Of a stretch of DNA of 64,000 nt, positions 8,070-17,100 are shown piece after piece. The DNA is from Phycisphaeraceae bacterium. GTDB lineage: Bacteria; Planctomycetota; Phycisphaerae; Phycisphaerales; UBA1924. The stretch is taken from positions 1 through 64,000 of the forward strand of contig JAJTHN010000021.1 of the NCBI GenBank assembly GCA_021297895.1. Reading direction: 5' to 3'. The notes beneath the pieces were generated by a model. It made no database searches and was not told the DNA's origin. It worked only from the letters and a program-made list of their open reading frames with translations. Positions within the stretch are counted from its first letter, which is position 1; each line of letters opens with the position of its first letter. The position numbers and the translations under genes are program-made.

Positions 8070-9193
8070 GCGGGAGTCATGACAGATTGGTCGCCGGGTG
8101 CATGACCGGAACCAGCATCGACGGGATCGATGCGGCGCTGGTGCGAGTCTCGGGGACCGGGCTGGCCATGCGAGCGTCATTCGTCCGCGGCGTGAGCAGA
8201 TCGCTCGGCGAACTGGCTGCGCCGCTGCGTGGATTGGCCGAGCAGGAGCCCATGACAGCGGGCGACATCGCGCGATTGTCACGCGACTTTGCGCTGCTTC
8301 ATGTTGAAGTGGTGCGCGAACTGGTCGGGGCCGATCCGCTGTCGATGATCAGCGCTCACGGGCAGACTGTCTTCCACGCCCCGCCGGCGAGTTGGCAGTT
8401 GCTCGATCCAACGCCGATCGCACTGGGGCTCCGCGTCCCGGTGGTTACCCATTTGCGCGGCGCGGATCTGGCCGCGGGCGGGCAGGGCGCGCCGATCACG
8501 CCACTGAGCGACTGGATCATGCTCCGCTCGCCCGGCGAGAGTCGGGCCGTGGTGAACCTCGGGGGCTTCTGCAACGTCACCCTGCTGCCGAGCGACGCGA
8601 CTGTCGCGAACGGCGACGCCGCGACGGGCCCGCTCGAAAGTGCGCGGCGTGTTTCCGGCTGCGATGTCTGTGCGTGCAATCACGTGCTCGATACCGTCGC
8701 GCGCAGGTGCTTGGCCGTTTCGTTCGATGAGAGCGGTCAGCGAGCACTCGCCGGCACTGTGCACGATGATGCCCTCGACGACCTGCGTTCTGTGCTCATG
8801 GTGCAGGCCAGCAGCAAACGCAGCCTTGGAACCGGCGATGAGGTCACGGGCTGGATCGGCCGCTATCGCACGACGTGCGACGGCGCCGACCTTGCGGCGA
8901 CCGCATGCGAGGCGATCGCCGAGATGATCGCGGCCAAGGTAGCTGGCGTTGATCGCGTGCTGCTTGCCGGCGGCGGAGTCATGAATCGCGCGTTGATCCG
9001 CGCGATCGCCTCCTGCTGCTCCGCGCCCGTGCAGACCACCACGGAGCACGGTCTTGATGGGCGCTACCGTGAAGCCGCCGCGATGGCGGTGCTCGGGGCG
9101 CTCTGTCAGGATGGTGTGCCGATCACGCTCAGCGCAGTCACACGTTGCCCGGGCCTTCCGCCGCGTGCCGGCGTGTGGGCGTACCCGATCTGA
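8066..9193 (+). CDS. anmK: Anhydro-N-acetylmuramic acid kinase
   Basis: A 375-residue AnmK, which opens the 1,6-anhydro bond of anhydroMurNAc and phosphorylates it to MurNAc-6-phosphate using ATP. The N-terminal phosphate-binding loop GCMTGTSIDGIDAALV is characteristic. ISAHGQTVFHAP and VVNLGGFCNVTLLP are the next two conserved blocks, and LLAGGGVMNRAL is the adenosine-binding segment. Length is normal (about 370). The ATG overlaps the stop of the GH20 gene by four bases, and murQ follows 63 bases later, giving substrate maker, kinase and etherase in order. Confidence 0.95.
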   Translation: MSGSHDRLVAGCMTGTSIDGIDAALVRVSGTGLAMRASFVRGVSRSLGELAAPLRGLAEQEPMTAGDIARLSRDFALLHVEVVRELVGADPLSMISAHGQTVFHAPPASWQLLDPTPIALGLRVPVVTHLRGADLAAGGQGAPITPLSDWIMLRSPGESRAVVNLGGFCNVTLLPSDATVANGDAATGPLESARRVSGCDVCACNHVLDTVARRCLAVSFDESGQRALAGTVHDDALDDLRSVLMVQASSKRSLGTGDEVTGWIGRYRTTCDGADLAATACEAIAEMIAAKVAGVDRVLLAGGGVMNRALIRAIASCCSAPVQTTTEHGLDGRYREAAAMAVLGALCQDGVPITLSAVTRCPGLPPRAGVWAYPI

Positions 9194-9256
9194 AGCGACC
9201 CGACTCCGACAGGATCAGCACGCAGCACGCCGCCGACTCCCTTCCTTGAGCAGACC

Positions 9257-10270
9257 ATGCCGACACGATCGACCCGCCGAAAGCCCTCCAAGAACGCAAA
9301 GGCCTCCGCGCCCGCGACACCCGGTCACGGCGCGACATCGGCTCATCCGCCCGACCGATCGCACATCGCCACCGAGCAGCGGAATCAGCGAACGCGCTCG
9401 CTGCATCGACTGAGCATCGCCCAGTGCGTGCGCGTGATCAATCAGGAGGACGCACAGGTCATCGCGGCCCTTCGTGCCGCCGCGCCGGCGATCACCCGGT
9501 TCATCGAGGCGGTTGAGCCCGGCTTCTGTGCAAAGCCGAGACCCGGCAAGCCCGCGGGCAGGCTCATCTACGTCGGTGCGGGCACCAGCGGCCGGCTCGG
9601 CGTACTCGACGCGAGCGAGGCTCCGCCGACATTCATGGTTCCGCCCGATCGCATCATCGGCATCATCGCCGGCGGCGACGGCGCGCTCCGCAAGAGCAGC
9701 GAAGGAATGGAGGACGACCCCGATGGCGCCCGCGCCGAGCTCCAGCGCCTGGCCCTTACGCCGCGCGACGCCGTTCTCGGCATCGCCGCCGGCGGCACCA
9801 CGCCGTATCCCAACGGCGCGCTGCTGATCGCCAAGGAACTCACCCGCGGCAAGTGCGTCACAGGCCTGCTGACCTGCTCAAAGGTGCCGCAGCCCGATCA
9901 CGCCGACCACCTCATCGTGCTGGCGACCGGACCGGAAGTGCTCACCGGCTCAACCCGCATGAAGGCCGGCACCGCGACCAAGCTGGCGCTGAACACCATC
10001 AGCACCACGCTCATGATCCGCTCGGGCCGCGTGTATCAGAACCTCATGGTCGACATGCGAGCGAGCAACAGCAAGCTCCGCGATCGCGCCGCGAGAATCG
10101 TCAGCACGCTGACAGGGCTTTCCCGTCCCGAGTCCTTCGAACTGCTCGCGAGCGCGGGTGACCACGTCAAGGTCGCCATCGTGATGCACCGCCTGGGCGT
10201 CAATGCCGGCAGGGCCCGCGCGCTCATCGATCGGGCCGACGGCAAACTGGGTGACGTTCTGCGCGACTGA
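9257..10270 (+). CDS. murQ: N-acetylmuramic acid 6-phosphate etherase
   Basis: A 337-residue MurQ with an SIS fold, cleaving the D-lactyl ether of MurNAc-6-P to give GlcNAc-6-P and D-lactate. YVGAGTSGRLGVLDASE (ending at E121) and SSEGMEDD (149-154) contain the two glutamates expected in the active site. AAGGTTPY and GPEVLTGSTRMKAGTATK are further family blocks. The conserved core begins at TEQRN (residue 39), so there is a basic, Lys/Arg/Pro-rich N-terminal extension of about 38 residues whose role is unknown. It completes the recycling set with the GH20 gene and anmK. Confidence 0.95.
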   Translation: MPTRSTRRKPSKNAKASAPATPGHGATSAHPPDRSHIATEQRNQRTRSLHRLSIAQCVRVINQEDAQVIAALRAAAPAITRFIEAVEPGFCAKPRPGKPAGRLIYVGAGTSGRLGVLDASEAPPTFMVPPDRIIGIIAGGDGALRKSSEGMEDDPDGARAELQRLALTPRDAVLGIAAGGTTPYPNGALLIAKELTRGKCVTGLLTCSKVPQPDHADHLIVLATGPEVLTGSTRMKAGTATKLALNTISTTLMIRSGRVYQNLMVDMRASNSKLRDRAARIVSTLTGLSRPESFELLASAGDHVKVAIVMHRLGVNAGRARALIDRADGKLGDVLRD

Positions 10271-10304
10271 TGCGCCGCGGCCTCGCCGCTTCTTCGGAGT
10301 GCTC

Positions 10305-11813
10305 ATGCCCGACAGACTCAAGTCCTCGGAACGCTGGGCGATCGGCGCGGTGCTGGCGCTCATGGTCGCCTTCGGCGGCATCGTGCTCAATCGCTCGGCG
10401 TTTCTCGAACTCCGCCGAACAGACGCCGACGTATTTTTCCGCGCAGGCTGGGCCGTGCGCACCGGTCACGACCTCTACGACACCGTCAGCGAGCGCGGCT
10501 GGAGTTACGTCTACCCGCAGTTCTTCGCGATGCTCATGACGCCGCTCGCCGATCCGCCAACGCCGCGGACCTTTGAAGTCAACGCGGCGGACATGCGCAC
10601 GCTCGGCCCGATGCGGGGCCTCACGCCCGAACAAGCCGAGCAGCGGGCCCTGGTTTACGAGCAGACCGGTCGCGACCTCTCGGGCCTGCTCTCGAGCGAT
10701 ACGCGCTGGTACATGCCCTTCGCCGTGAGCGTGGCGATCTGGTACGCCGTGTCGCTGGCAAGCCTTCTGCTCGCGGTGCACTTGGTCGCCAGCGCGTGCA
10801 CCATCGCGAACCCGCGACTGGCCGGACTGGGTCTGACCCCAGCGCATCGCGGCTGGTGGACGCTCCGACTCTGGCCGCTGATCTTCGCGCTTCCGAGCGC
10901 GGGCAACGCCCTCTCGCGCGGACAGGTCGATCTGCTCGTCCTGCTCGGCATCGCGATGCTGATCTTCGGCATGGTGCAGTGCCGCCGCTGGAGTGCGGGC
11001 ATCGGCCTGGCGCTGGCCGGCTGCGTAAAGGTCATCCCGGGCCTGCTGGCGATCGTCCCGCTCTGGCGGCGCGATTGGCGGCTGGTGGCCACCACCGCCG
11101 TCGGCGTGCTGATGATGCTCGTGGTCATCCCCGCCGCGGTGCGCGGACCGAGCGTCATGATCCAGGACAACATCCGCTGGGTGCAGACCACCGCTCTGCC
11201 CGCGTTCGGCCTCGGCAGCGATATCTCCCGCAAGGCCGAGCTCATCTCCATGACCGCCAACGACAGCCAGTCGTTCAAGAGCATCCTTCACAATTGGTCG
11301 CAGTGGGGCACCCCTCGCGGCGAGCGCGCGAGCGAGCCCGGACGCATTGTCCGCCTCGCCGCCATCGGCGCCTCGCTGCTCATGCTCGCGATCACCCTCT
11401 GGGCCGCCCGCTGGCGAGTGCCCGGCCTGCCGCGAGCCGCGGCGACCACGGTCGGCCCGATCCCGCTCCATCGCGACCCAACCGCTCCGCTACTCGTCGG
11501 CTGTGTGTGCTGCGTCATGATCGCCGCCTCGCCCATCAGCCACCTGCACTACTTCGTCTTCGCCCTTCCGCTGCTCATCACCCTCTGCGCCCGTCCCGTG
11601 GCCGACCACCCCGCTCAATCCCTGCCCGCGTGGCTCTGGCTCGTCGGCTTTGGGTATCTGGCGGCCTACGCAGTCCCTCGCTTGCCCGGCATGACCGCCG
11701 TCGTCGACATCGGCCTCATGATGATCGTTGGCGTCGCCCTGTGGGCATGGGGCATTGTCGAACTGCGTCGCCAGTCCCGTTCGGCGGCTGGGCTTGCACC
11801 CTGTTTGGGGTGA
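10305..11813 (+). CDS. GT87-like (DUF2029) integral membrane glycosyltransferase
   Basis: A 502-residue polytopic protein. The ATG at 10305 has a GGAG box 5-6 bases upstream. The first membrane segment is followed by a periplasmic loop opening DADVFFRAGWAVRTGHDLYD; this D-x-x-x-F/Y-R-A-G-x-x-x-x-x-x-x-L-Y-D phrase is typical of GT87 / DUF2029 polyprenyl-phosphate-sugar transferases. GQVDLLVLLGIAML and GCVKVIPGLLAIVPLWRRDW are the usual central motifs. About nine to eleven membrane helices are visible. It lies 34 bases after murQ and may be co-transcribed, but a recycling role is not implied by the family. The sugar and acceptor are unknown. Confidence 0.75.
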   Translation: MPDRLKSSERWAIGAVLALMVAFGGIVLNRSAFLELRRTDADVFFRAGWAVRTGHDLYDTVSERGWSYVYPQFFAMLMTPLADPPTPRTFEVNAADMRTLGPMRGLTPEQAEQRALVYEQTGRDLSGLLSSDTRWYMPFAVSVAIWYAVSLASLLLAVHLVASACTIANPRLAGLGLTPAHRGWWTLRLWPLIFALPSAGNALSRGQVDLLVLLGIAMLIFGMVQCRRWSAGIGLALAGCVKVIPGLLAIVPLWRRDWRLVATTAVGVLMMLVVIPAAVRGPSVMIQDNIRWVQTTALPAFGLGSDISRKAELISMTANDSQSFKSILHNWSQWGTPRGERASEPGRIVRLAAIGASLLMLAITLWAARWRVPGLPRAAATTVGPIPLHRDPTAPLLVGCVCCVMIAASPISHLHYFVFALPLLITLCARPVADHPAQSLPAWLWLVGFGYLAAYAVPRLPGMTAVVDIGLMMIVGVALWAWGIVELRRQSRSAAGLAPCLG

Positions 11814-12019
11814 TTGGTTCTCGGACCCGAACGCTCACCCAATTGTGAACTTAGGGCCTCCGGCCATGTTTGTGCCGACTTACACTATTAACAGAGCGGC
11901 TGTGCGCTCGCGGGCACGATGCCTGCGGTGCGCGCGGTCTTCTCCGCCGAGGCGGGTGGTCCCGGCTCGGTTGGCGGTTGTTTGTGGCTTGATCAGCAGA
12001 CCCGTTCATGGGAGCACGG

Positions 12020-14005
12020 ATGCAGCAGAACCACGCTGATGTTCACGGGAGTCTCAGGGCCGCGGCGCTGCACGCGCTCGGGCCGGCACTCGGGGCCGTC
12101 TCGCGCGCGGGCGCTCGCCGCGCGGTCGTGCTTGTTGCGCTGGCTGGCGGCGCCGCGGCGTGGGCCGCGCCGGAGATGGAACTCTCGACGGACATGCCAG
12201 TGGAACTGCCCGAGACACCCGAACTTCCGGCCAGTCCGCAGGAGCGCGGCTGGTTCTCCGTGACGCACTTCCTGGTCAGTTACCCGCGGCCTGACAACAC
12301 CCTTCCGGACCTGAACGAACTGGCCGACGTCAAGGTCACCCTTGGCGTCAGCGATGAGGGCTTCGTCGCGCCCACGCAGGGGCTGCCCACCAAGACGATG
12401 ACGCTGCAGGAACTCAACGACATGGGCGGCACGTTCGCCTGGTCGGCGATCGAGACGGTTTCGGCCGCGGTGGTCGGGCACCTGAACTCACGCGGGGTCG
12501 TTGCGCTCTTCGTCGCGCCCAGCGCGGCGGACATCGACGAGAACTACCGCGACCTGCGCAAGGAGCGCGGTCAGGGCGAACTGAACCTCTTCGTCTGGAC
12601 CGGCCGCGTTGAGGAGGTCCGCACCATTCGCGTTGGCGATGGAATCGATCCGATCGACGCGGTCAACGACGAGACCTCTCTCGCCCGCCGCGTGCGCGAC
12701 GGCTCGCCGATGCAGGTCGGCGACGTCGTGCGTCGCGATCAGCTCGACCGATTCCTGTACAAGCTCAATCGCCACCCCGGTCGGCGTGTCGATGCCTCGA
12801 TCGCCGCGGCCGATGTCGGCGAGCCCGGACGCGTTGCGCTGGACTATCGCATCGCCGAGAGCAAGCCCTGGACGATCTACGCCCAGACCAGCAACACCGG
12901 CACGCAGAGCACCAGCGAGTGGCGCCAGCGTTTCGGCTTCATCCACAACCAGCTCACCGGCAACGACGACATCCTCACGCTCGACTATTCCACCGCCAGC
13001 TTCGCTCAGAGCCACGGGCTCAGCGGCAGCTACGAGTTTCCGCTCTCGTACGACACGCTCCGCCTCCGTTTCTTCGGCGGCTGGAGCCGATACACCGCCA
13101 GCGATGTCGGATTCCCGGGGCTGAACTTCCGCGGCGAGGACTGGAGCTTCGGCGGCGAGGCCATCTGGAACTTCTACCAGCACCGCGACCTCTTCATCGA
13201 TGCCGTCGGCGGGGTGCGGTACGAGAACACGCGCGTCACGAATGAACTGCTCTCGAGCAAGGGTCGCGCGAGCCTGCTGATCCCCTCCGCCAGCCTTCGC
13301 GTGTCGCGAGATACCGATCAGAACAGCGCCTTCGGTGCGGTGACGCTCGAAGGGAACATGCTCAACAACAAGGTTGACGACCTCGAGCCGCTCGGCCGAA
13401 CCAGCCCCGATCGCTACTGGGTGAGCGTCAAGTGGCAGGGCGAATACGCGTTCTACCTCGAGCCGCTCCTGACCAACGGGCCCAAGACCCTCGCCCATGA
13501 GTTCAGCGTTGGCGTTCGTGGACAGTCGGCCCTCGGTCGCCGCGTCATTCCCACGCAGCAGCAGGTCATCGGCGGCTTCTTCAGCGTCCGCGGCTACGAC
13601 GAATCGATCGCTTCGGGCGACAACGTCGTCATCGGCACCGGCGAGTACCGCTTCCATCTGCCGCGGGCCTTTGGCACCAGCAACGACGCCGGCCCGCGCG
13701 AGCAGACGCTCTTTGGCCAGCCCTTCCGCACGCGCCCGACACAGGACTTCGGTCTGACCGACTGGGATCTGATCTTCCGCGCCTTTGCCGATGCCGGTCG
13801 CACGATCAACAACAAGCGGCTGAACTTCGAGAAGAACCAGACGCTCGTCGGGATGGGCGTCGGCGTGGAGTTCCAGCTCCGGCGAAACATTTCCGTTCGT
13901 GCCGACTGGGGGTTTGTGGTTGAGGAGGTCACGGACGTTACGGGCCGAAAACTCGCCGGCTCGGGCGATAACCGGCTCCACTTCATCACCACACTCGCAT
14001 TCTGA
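12020..14005 (+). CDS. TpsB outer-membrane transporter of a two-partner secretion system (ShlB/FhaC family)
   Basis: A 661-residue outer-membrane protein. The ATG at 12020 has GGAG 5 bases upstream; ATG 12008 is the in-frame alternative. After a signal peptide (VLVALAGGAAAWA) come an acidic linker and two POTRA-like domains (about 45-170 and about 190-270, the second containing TIRVGDGID and LYKLNRHPGRRVDASI). A 16-strand-type barrel follows, with alternating aromatic strands. The conserved Omp85/TpsB barrel motif appears as FFSVRGYDES, with the RGY that inserts into the pore, and the chain ends on Phe. The TpsA substrate is the next gene, 175 bases downstream. The 194-base gap upstream (11814-12007) is locally AT-rich near 11875-11893, the likeliest promoter site, but I cannot fix the elements. 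Confidence 0.88.
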   Translation: MQQNHADVHGSLRAAALHALGPALGAVSRAGARRAVVLVALAGGAAAWAAPEMELSTDMPVELPETPELPASPQERGWFSVTHFLVSYPRPDNTLPDLNELADVKVTLGVSDEGFVAPTQGLPTKTMTLQELNDMGGTFAWSAIETVSAAVVGHLNSRGVVALFVAPSAADIDENYRDLRKERGQGELNLFVWTGRVEEVRTIRVGDGIDPIDAVNDETSLARRVRDGSPMQVGDVVRRDQLDRFLYKLNRHPGRRVDASIAAADVGEPGRVALDYRIAESKPWTIYAQTSNTGTQSTSEWRQRFGFIHNQLTGNDDILTLDYSTASFAQSHGLSGSYEFPLSYDTLRLRFFGGWSRYTASDVGFPGLNFRGEDWSFGGEAIWNFYQHRDLFIDAVGGVRYENTRVTNELLSSKGRASLLIPSASLRVSRDTDQNSAFGAVTLEGNMLNNKVDDLEPLGRTSPDRYWVSVKWQGEYAFYLEPLLTNGPKTLAHEFSVGVRGQSALGRRVIPTQQQVIGGFFSVRGYDESIASGDNVVIGTGEYRFHLPRAFGTSNDAGPREQTLFGQPFRTRPTQDFGLTDWDLIFRAFADAGRTINNKRLNFEKNQTLVGMGVGVEFQLRRNISVRADWGFVVEEVTDVTGRKLAGSGDNRLHFITTLAF

Positions 14006-14180
14006 TCGGGTCTGTTTCCAGTTCTCTTGGCACAAGGGCTGGACGTATGGCAAAGTAGATGTGCAACCGGTCAGGGACGACCGCGAAGAGGCTTCCGGGG
14101 CCGCACACCTCGGATGTCCACAGCGGCGTGACCAGACCGGGTCGCGGTTCGCACATCGGAAGAAGGAAGAGGACGCACAC

Positions 14181-17100
14181 ATGCACAAGAACGCCCCCGC
14201 CCGCGCCGTTGTTTCGCGTCGGTCCCCCGCCGGCCCCGCTATGGGCCGGCTCGTCGCCATTTCCATGGCGCTCACCGCGGGCACCTGCCTTCCCGTCTGG
14301 GCGCAGAGCCCGACAGGCGGCCAGGTGGTCAACGGCTCGGCGACGATCGCTCAGAGCGGCGCGATGACGACCATCACCGCTGGCAACGGCGCGATCATCA
14401 ACTGGCAGTCGTTCTCGATCGGCCAGGGCCAGACCGTCCAGTTCATCCAGCCCGGCGCGACCAGCACGGTGCTGAACCGCGTTGTCACGCCCACGCCCTC
14501 GATCATCGACGGCAACCTCTTTGCCAACGGCCGAGTCTTCCTGGTCAACCCCGCGGGCGTCATGTTCGGCCAGAATGCCGTCGTCAATGTCGGCGGCCTC
14601 GTCGCCGGCGCGGCGTCGATGAGCGACAGCGACTTCCTCAGCGGCGACATCCGCTTCACCAACGCCTCGGGCACCGTCGTCAACAACGGCCAGATCAAGG
14701 GCGGCGAGGCCGTCCTCTTCGGGCGGAATGTCGAGAACAACGGCCTCATCGTCGCCGAGCAGGGCACCGTGATGCTCATGGCCGGTGATGAGATGTTCGT
14801 CGGCAAGGTCGACGGACAGGTTTTCGCCAAGGTCTCCTCCAAGGCCGACTCCGGCACCGACAAGCCCGGCGTGTCGAACACCGGCGTGATCGATGCCCGC
14901 GGCGGCAGCGTCCGTCTGGCCGCGACCGATGTCTTCGGTCAGGCCGTCTGGAATTCCGGCACCGTCCGTGCAAACGACGTAACCATCGAGGCCCAGCGCA
15001 CGGGCCACGGCCGCGAGGACTCCACCGTCACCGTCTCCGGCACCATCGACGCGACCAACGCGAGCGGCAAGGGCGGCAACGTCTCGATCACCGGCACCCG
15101 CGTGCTCATCGATGATGCCGACATCAACGCTTCCGGCAGCCAGGGCGGCGGCACGATCCGCATCGGCGGTGACTATCGCGGCCAGGGCTCCATGGCCCGG
15201 GCCGACCGCGTCGTGGTCTCCGATGACTCGTCCCTGACCGCCGACGCCACGGCGAACGGTCACGGCGGCACCATCATCGTCTGGTCGGAACTCTTCACGA
15301 ACTTCCAGGGTTCCGCGAGCGCCCGCGGCGGCGCGGAGGGCGGCGACGGCGGTCTGATCGAGACCTCCAGCCGTCAGAACGTCTACCTCAATCCCGTCGG
15401 CATCAACGCCTCCGCCGCCAAGGGCAAGAACGGCCTCTGGCTCATCGACCCCCGCAACATCACCATCGCCGCCAGTGCGAACGCCAACGGTGCGTTTGCC
15501 GGCACCGATCCGCTGACCTTCACGCCCACCGCCAACGACGCCGTGGTGAACGTCGCTTCCATCAACGACGCTCTGGCTCTCGGCACCAGCGTCACCATCA
15601 CCACCAGCGACCCGACCGGTGGTCAGCAGGGCAACATCCTTCTTGAAAGCGGCGCGACCATCACGCGCTCAACCGCAGGCAGCGCGACCATCACGCTCCT
15701 GGCCGCCAACGACATCACCCTCAACGGCAGCATCACCTCCACCAACGGTTCGACGCTCAACGTCGTCCTCAAGGCCGGCGACCCGGCTCAGCAGTCCGAG
15801 CCGAACAACGCGGGCAACGCGGCCCGCACCGGCACGCTGAACATCAGCACCGGCTTCATCGATGTCGATGCCGGGGACATTTACCTCCACGCTGGCAGCG
15901 GCGGCATCAACCTCGCCAACGCCGTCAATTCCGATGGTGTCGGTGCGACCATCCGGATGGTCACCGATGGCAACATCACGCAGACCGCCGGCGGCGTCTT
16001 CGCCACCAACCTGGGTATCCAGGCTTCGGGCAATGTCGACCTCATGGGCGTGAACAACCGGGTCGACGTGCTCGCGGCCGACGTTGGCGGCACGCTCCGC
16101 TTCCGCAACACCGTCGGGTTCACCGTCGGCTCGGTTCCCGCCTCGATCCTCGCCCCCGAGTATGTTCTGGTCGAGGGCATCACCAGCAGCAACGATGACG
16201 CGATGCTGATCGCCAGCAGCGGCTCGCTCACCCTGGCCAACAACATCAACCTCGGCACCGGCGTGCTCCGCCTCTCTGCTCAGGACGGCGTCTCGCAGAA
16301 CTCCACCAGCATCATCACCGCCAGCGGCCTTGCCGCCATCAATACCGCTACCAACGCGATCTCCCTGACCAGCGCCAACAACATCACCGGCGCGATCGCC
16401 GCGAAGAACTCCGCTGCGGGTGGCGAGGTCCGTCTCCGCAACAGCGTTGCGACCACGATCGGCAGCGTCGCCGCGGCCACAGGCTACAACGCCGATGCGG
16501 CACTCTCGGGCATCACGACGAACGTCGGCGACATCAACCTCAACACCGGCACGCTCTCGCTTGAGCAGGCGCTGAGCGCCGCGGACGCGGTCGTTCGCCT
16601 TCGCACCACCGGCGGCATCTCGCAGACCTCGTCGGGCATCATCACCGCAGCCAGCCTCGGCGTGATCAACACGCTCTCGGGCAATGTCGTGCTCGATGAC
16701 GCCAACAGCGTCGGGATCGTCGCCGGTGAGAACAACGTCGCCGACGGCACTTTCGTGCTCCGGTCGACGTCGAGCCTGACCGTCGGCTCGGTCTCCACGC
16801 TCACGGACTTCTTCCAGCGACCGGCCGAGTCGACCGCGCTGCTGGTCTCGGGCATCATGACGACGAATCCCGCCGCGGGAACGGGTGCCTCGAACAACAA
16901 CGTCACGCTCAGCAGCGCCGGCTCGCTGGCGCTCGAGCAGGCCATCACCGCCGGTCGCGCGACCGTGCGTCTGCAGTCGGCAACCGGCATGAGCCAGACC
17001 GCGGCGGGCATCATCTCCGCCCGCGCCCTTGGCCTGGTCAACTCCGACTCCGGCTCGATCGTGCTCGACAAGGCCAACGCCATCGTTGATGGCCTGGCCG

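Noticed and set aside
14021-14061. A sigma-54-like or sigma-70-like promoter before tpsA (TTGGCAC)
   Set aside because: The GC of the -12 element is at the wrong distance, and no -10 lies at 16-18 bases.
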